Assembly (NCBI GenBank): GCA_014905825.1
Contig: JACGCN010000142.1
Coordinates: 1 to 18,580, forward strand
Origin: Lyophyllum atratum
Lineage: Eukaryota > Basidiomycota > Agaricomycetes > Agaricales > Lyophyllaceae
Length of the DNA stretch: 18,580 nt
Direction of reading: 5' to 3'
Shown here: positions 17,405-18,580 of the stretch, in pieces
Position numbering within the stretch: position 1 is the first letter of the stretch
Layout of the letters: each line of letters starts with the position of its first letter
Program-made: the position numbers and the translations under genes
Notes under the pieces: generated by a model
What the model was told of the DNA's origin: nothing
Seen by the model: only the letters and a program-made list of their open reading frames with translations
Databases searched by the model: none

Positions 17405-17990
17405 AAATTAGGGTTGAAAAATTTTTGGATTGGGGTACAGGGTTGGGCAGGGATGGGGACTGGGGTTCGACTTGGGGTACAGGGTTGGGCAGGGATGTGG
17501 ACTGGGGTTCGACTTGGGGTACAGGGTTGGGCTGTGATACGGACTGGGGTATGACTTGGGGTGTAGGAGGGGTACGCCTTGGGATTTGCTGAGGGTTGGG
17601 CTGGGATTTGCACTTGGGTGTGTTGAGGGTTGGGCTGGGATATGTACTGGGGTGTGCGGAGGGTTGGGCTGGAATGCGTATTGGGGCGGGACCTGGGGTG
17701 GAGTGTTGAGATGGGCTGGGATATGACTTGGGTGTGGGATGCAGGGTACGCCTTGCGGTGTCCGGAGGGTTGGGCTGTAATATGCACTGGGGTGTGTTGA
17801 GGGTTGGGCTGGGATACGTACTGGGGTGTGCAGAGGGTTGGGCTGGGATACACACTGGGGTACGACGGATGGGGGTTGGACTTGGGGTACAGGTTTGGGC
17901 TGCGATATGGGCTGGGGTATGACTTGGGGTGCAGGGCTGGGATACGGCGGATGTGGACTTGGGCAACAGGGTTGGGCTGCGATATGCCTG
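17405..17990. repeat. GGGTTGGG-rich minisatellite (minus strand proline-rich)
   Basis: Imperfect repeats of roughly 33-42 bp contain GGGTTGGGCTGGGATA and ACTGGGGTNYG words. On the minus strand an open frame reads as degenerate PQYISQPNPQHTPV-like units, so it could supply a repetitive N-terminal part of the adjoining minus-strand gene. The frame ending at 17353 does not join in phase to the next exon, so I leave it as a repeat. The plus strand is G-rich enough for quadruplex structures. Confidence 0.75.
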
Positions 17991-18112
17991 CACTGGATTA
18001 CAAGTTGGGGCGGGACGTAGCCTGCATAGATACATGTACGCTCCTCTTCGAGGAGGAGCTGTGAATGTGATTACACACAAGAAACCAAAAAAACCGACCT
18101 GTATACCGTGTG
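17991..18112. other. Spacer with imperfect palindrome
   Basis: A 20-bp imperfect palindrome, GCTCCTCTTCGAGGAGGAGC, lies at 18040-18059. It is followed by GTGAATGTG, the same word that follows the perfect palindrome at 18376. A related ACATGTA/TGTATGC context precedes both, so the two sites are duplicate copies flanking the tRNA region. No gene is visible. Confidence 0.6.
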
Positions 18113-18183
18113 AAGACACACCCGGAATCGAACCAGGGACCACCCTCTTAATCCTTACAACGTCATAATAGCATCAGGCACAC
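18113..18183 (-). pseudogene. Decayed tRNA copy
   Basis: The minus strand keeps a perfect B-box/T-arm (GGTTCGATTCC between complementary CCTGG-like and CCGGG arms) and a TGTGTCT acceptor half resembling the intact gene at 18219-18298. The A-box and anticodon arm are unrecognisable. Flanking sequence is shared with the intact copy (ACACAARAAACCAAAAAA and a TGTATAYC word), so the duplication included the 3' flank. Confidence 0.6.
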
Positions 18184-18191
18184 AAAAAACC

Positions 18192-18197
18192 AAAAAA
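18192..18197 (-). terminator. RNA polymerase III terminator for the tRNA gene
   Basis: On the minus strand a run of six T follows the tRNA 3' end by about 20 nt, and a second run of six T follows at 18184-18189. This is the normal Pol III stop signal. Confidence 0.6.
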
Positions 18198-18218
18198 GGG
18201 TTTTGTATATCATGCGAT

Positions 18219-18298
18219 AACACACACCCGGAATCGAACCGGGGACCACCCGCTTAGCCTGCATTAAGCGGGCGTGTAACCAACTATACCATGTGCAC
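18219..18298 (-). tRNA. tRNA with probable 7-nt intron; anticodon tentatively AAU (Ile)
   Basis: On the minus strand the acceptor GTGCACA pairs with TGTGTGT, with three G:U pairs at the outer end. The A-box TGGTATAGTTGG and B-box GGTTCGATTCC fit the Pol III consensus. The T-arm CCCGG/CCGGG is perfect. The anticodon stem CCCGC/GCGGG encloses 14 nt, which suggests a 7-nt loop plus a 7-nt intron after position 37. That reading gives anticodon AAT. An alternative stem (GCCCG/CAGGC, one mismatch) would give TAA, so the amino acid is uncertain. The D-stem has one mismatch and the acceptor is weak, so it could also be a recently decayed gene. Confidence 0.6.
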
Positions 18299-18375
18299 TT
18301 GTCAAAGTGCCGCAATGCGAGTTACACATACAGTGCAGGTTTGGGTTGGGACTTGGCCCATATTGATAGATGTAT

Positions 18376-18395
18376 GCTCCTCCTCGAGGAGGAGC
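18376..18395. repeat. 20-bp perfect palindrome
   Basis: GCTCCTCCTCGAGGAGGAGC is its own reverse complement. A one-mismatch relative lies at 18040-18059, in the same local context on the other side of the tRNA pair. Confidence 0.9.
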
Positions 18396-18415
18396 TGTGA
18401 ATGTGTTGGCTGAAC

Positions 18416-18475
18416 GCACCCATGCACCCATGTACATTCCTCCTCAGGGAGGAGTGTGCATGGGTGCATGGGTGT
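18416..18475 (+). repeat. Long hairpin, about 28 bp stem with 4-nt loop
   Basis: Arms 18416-18443 and 18448-18475 pair along their whole length around the loop TCAG, with only G:T pairs (18437/18454, 18433/18458 and the outermost) as exceptions on the plus strand. The outer arm contains the word CATGCACCCATG and its complement. No protein is encoded. It could be a cruciform, a small-RNA-type precursor or a miniature inverted-repeat remnant. Confidence 0.88.
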
Positions 18476-18580
18476 GTAAAGGCATCACACATTCCACAAC
18501 TCTTCCTCCTCGTCGACGAAGAGCGATGGAGGATCCACTTAGACTATCCGAATACGTCCTCGACGAACGGTGGATGCGCA
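18476..18580. other. Unassigned right edge
   Basis: The last 105 bp hold a short TCGTCGACGA palindrome (about 18511-18520) and nothing else I can assign. Confidence 0.35.

Noticed and set aside
17376..18143. 255-codon minus-strand proline/threonine-rich frame as an independent gene
   Set aside because: It covers a degenerate minisatellite, runs into the tRNA-flanking sequence, and neither it nor the neighbouring frame joins in phase to the exons at 17304 and beyond. It could still be part of the 5' end of that gene.

Overview
The window looks like a subtelomeric or repeat-rich piece of a fungal chromosome, most likely a basidiomycete (Agaricomycete-like). This is inference from several signs. 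The coding DNA is GC-rich and cut by short introns of about 49-82 nt, with GT..AG ends and CTGAC/CTAAC-type branch points close to the acceptor. There are TTAGGG/TAGGG telomere-like motifs, an intron-containing tRNA-like gene, and an OrsD-like zinc-finger protein of a kind abundant in fungi. Nothing looks prokaryotic, and there is no operon, Shine-Dalgarno or CRISPR structure.

Left third (1-6256). A 214-bp minisatellite (1-590) precedes two plus-strand spliced genes. Gene 1 (1118-4281, six exons, about 953 aa) has an N-terminal ParB/sulfiredoxin-like region with a GNHR motif, then a helical middle, a long coiled coil, an acidic stretch and a lysine-glycine tail. Gene 2 (about 4385-6256) carries four zinc fingers in an OrsD-like arrangement and seems to end early. 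The two genes lie about 100 bp apart, suggesting one inherited module, but no partner enzyme is visible.

Middle (6257-11850). This is non-coding and repetitive: diverged local repeats, a 60-bp direct repeat, a higher-order satellite (7401-10757; two 1640-bp super-units, each short-long-long units of 372/634/634 bp, each unit carrying three 96-bp subrepeats), a TAGGG-rich block (10758-11045), and an array with 86-bp elements bounded by 14-bp inverted repeats (11085-11850).

Right (12040-17400). Two tandem copies of a roughly 2-kb cassette hold minus-strand exons so short that single-frame ORF searching misses them. Their substitutions fall mainly at third codon positions, so they look like real duplicated genes. 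Next to them is a minus-strand, proline/serine-rich gene in at least seven short exons (15993-17304), every junction in the same phase. A proline-rich minisatellite follows.

Far right (18040-18580). There is a tRNA gene with a probable short intron, a decayed tandem copy of it, a 20-bp perfect palindrome and a hairpin of about 28 bp.

The most unusual signal is one 17-bp palindrome, GGGGATC-NNN-GATCCCC, with close variants. It recurs about 45 times between 7516 and 15933 and is embedded in three otherwise unrelated repeat families, with a spacer typical of each family. The reason is unknown.
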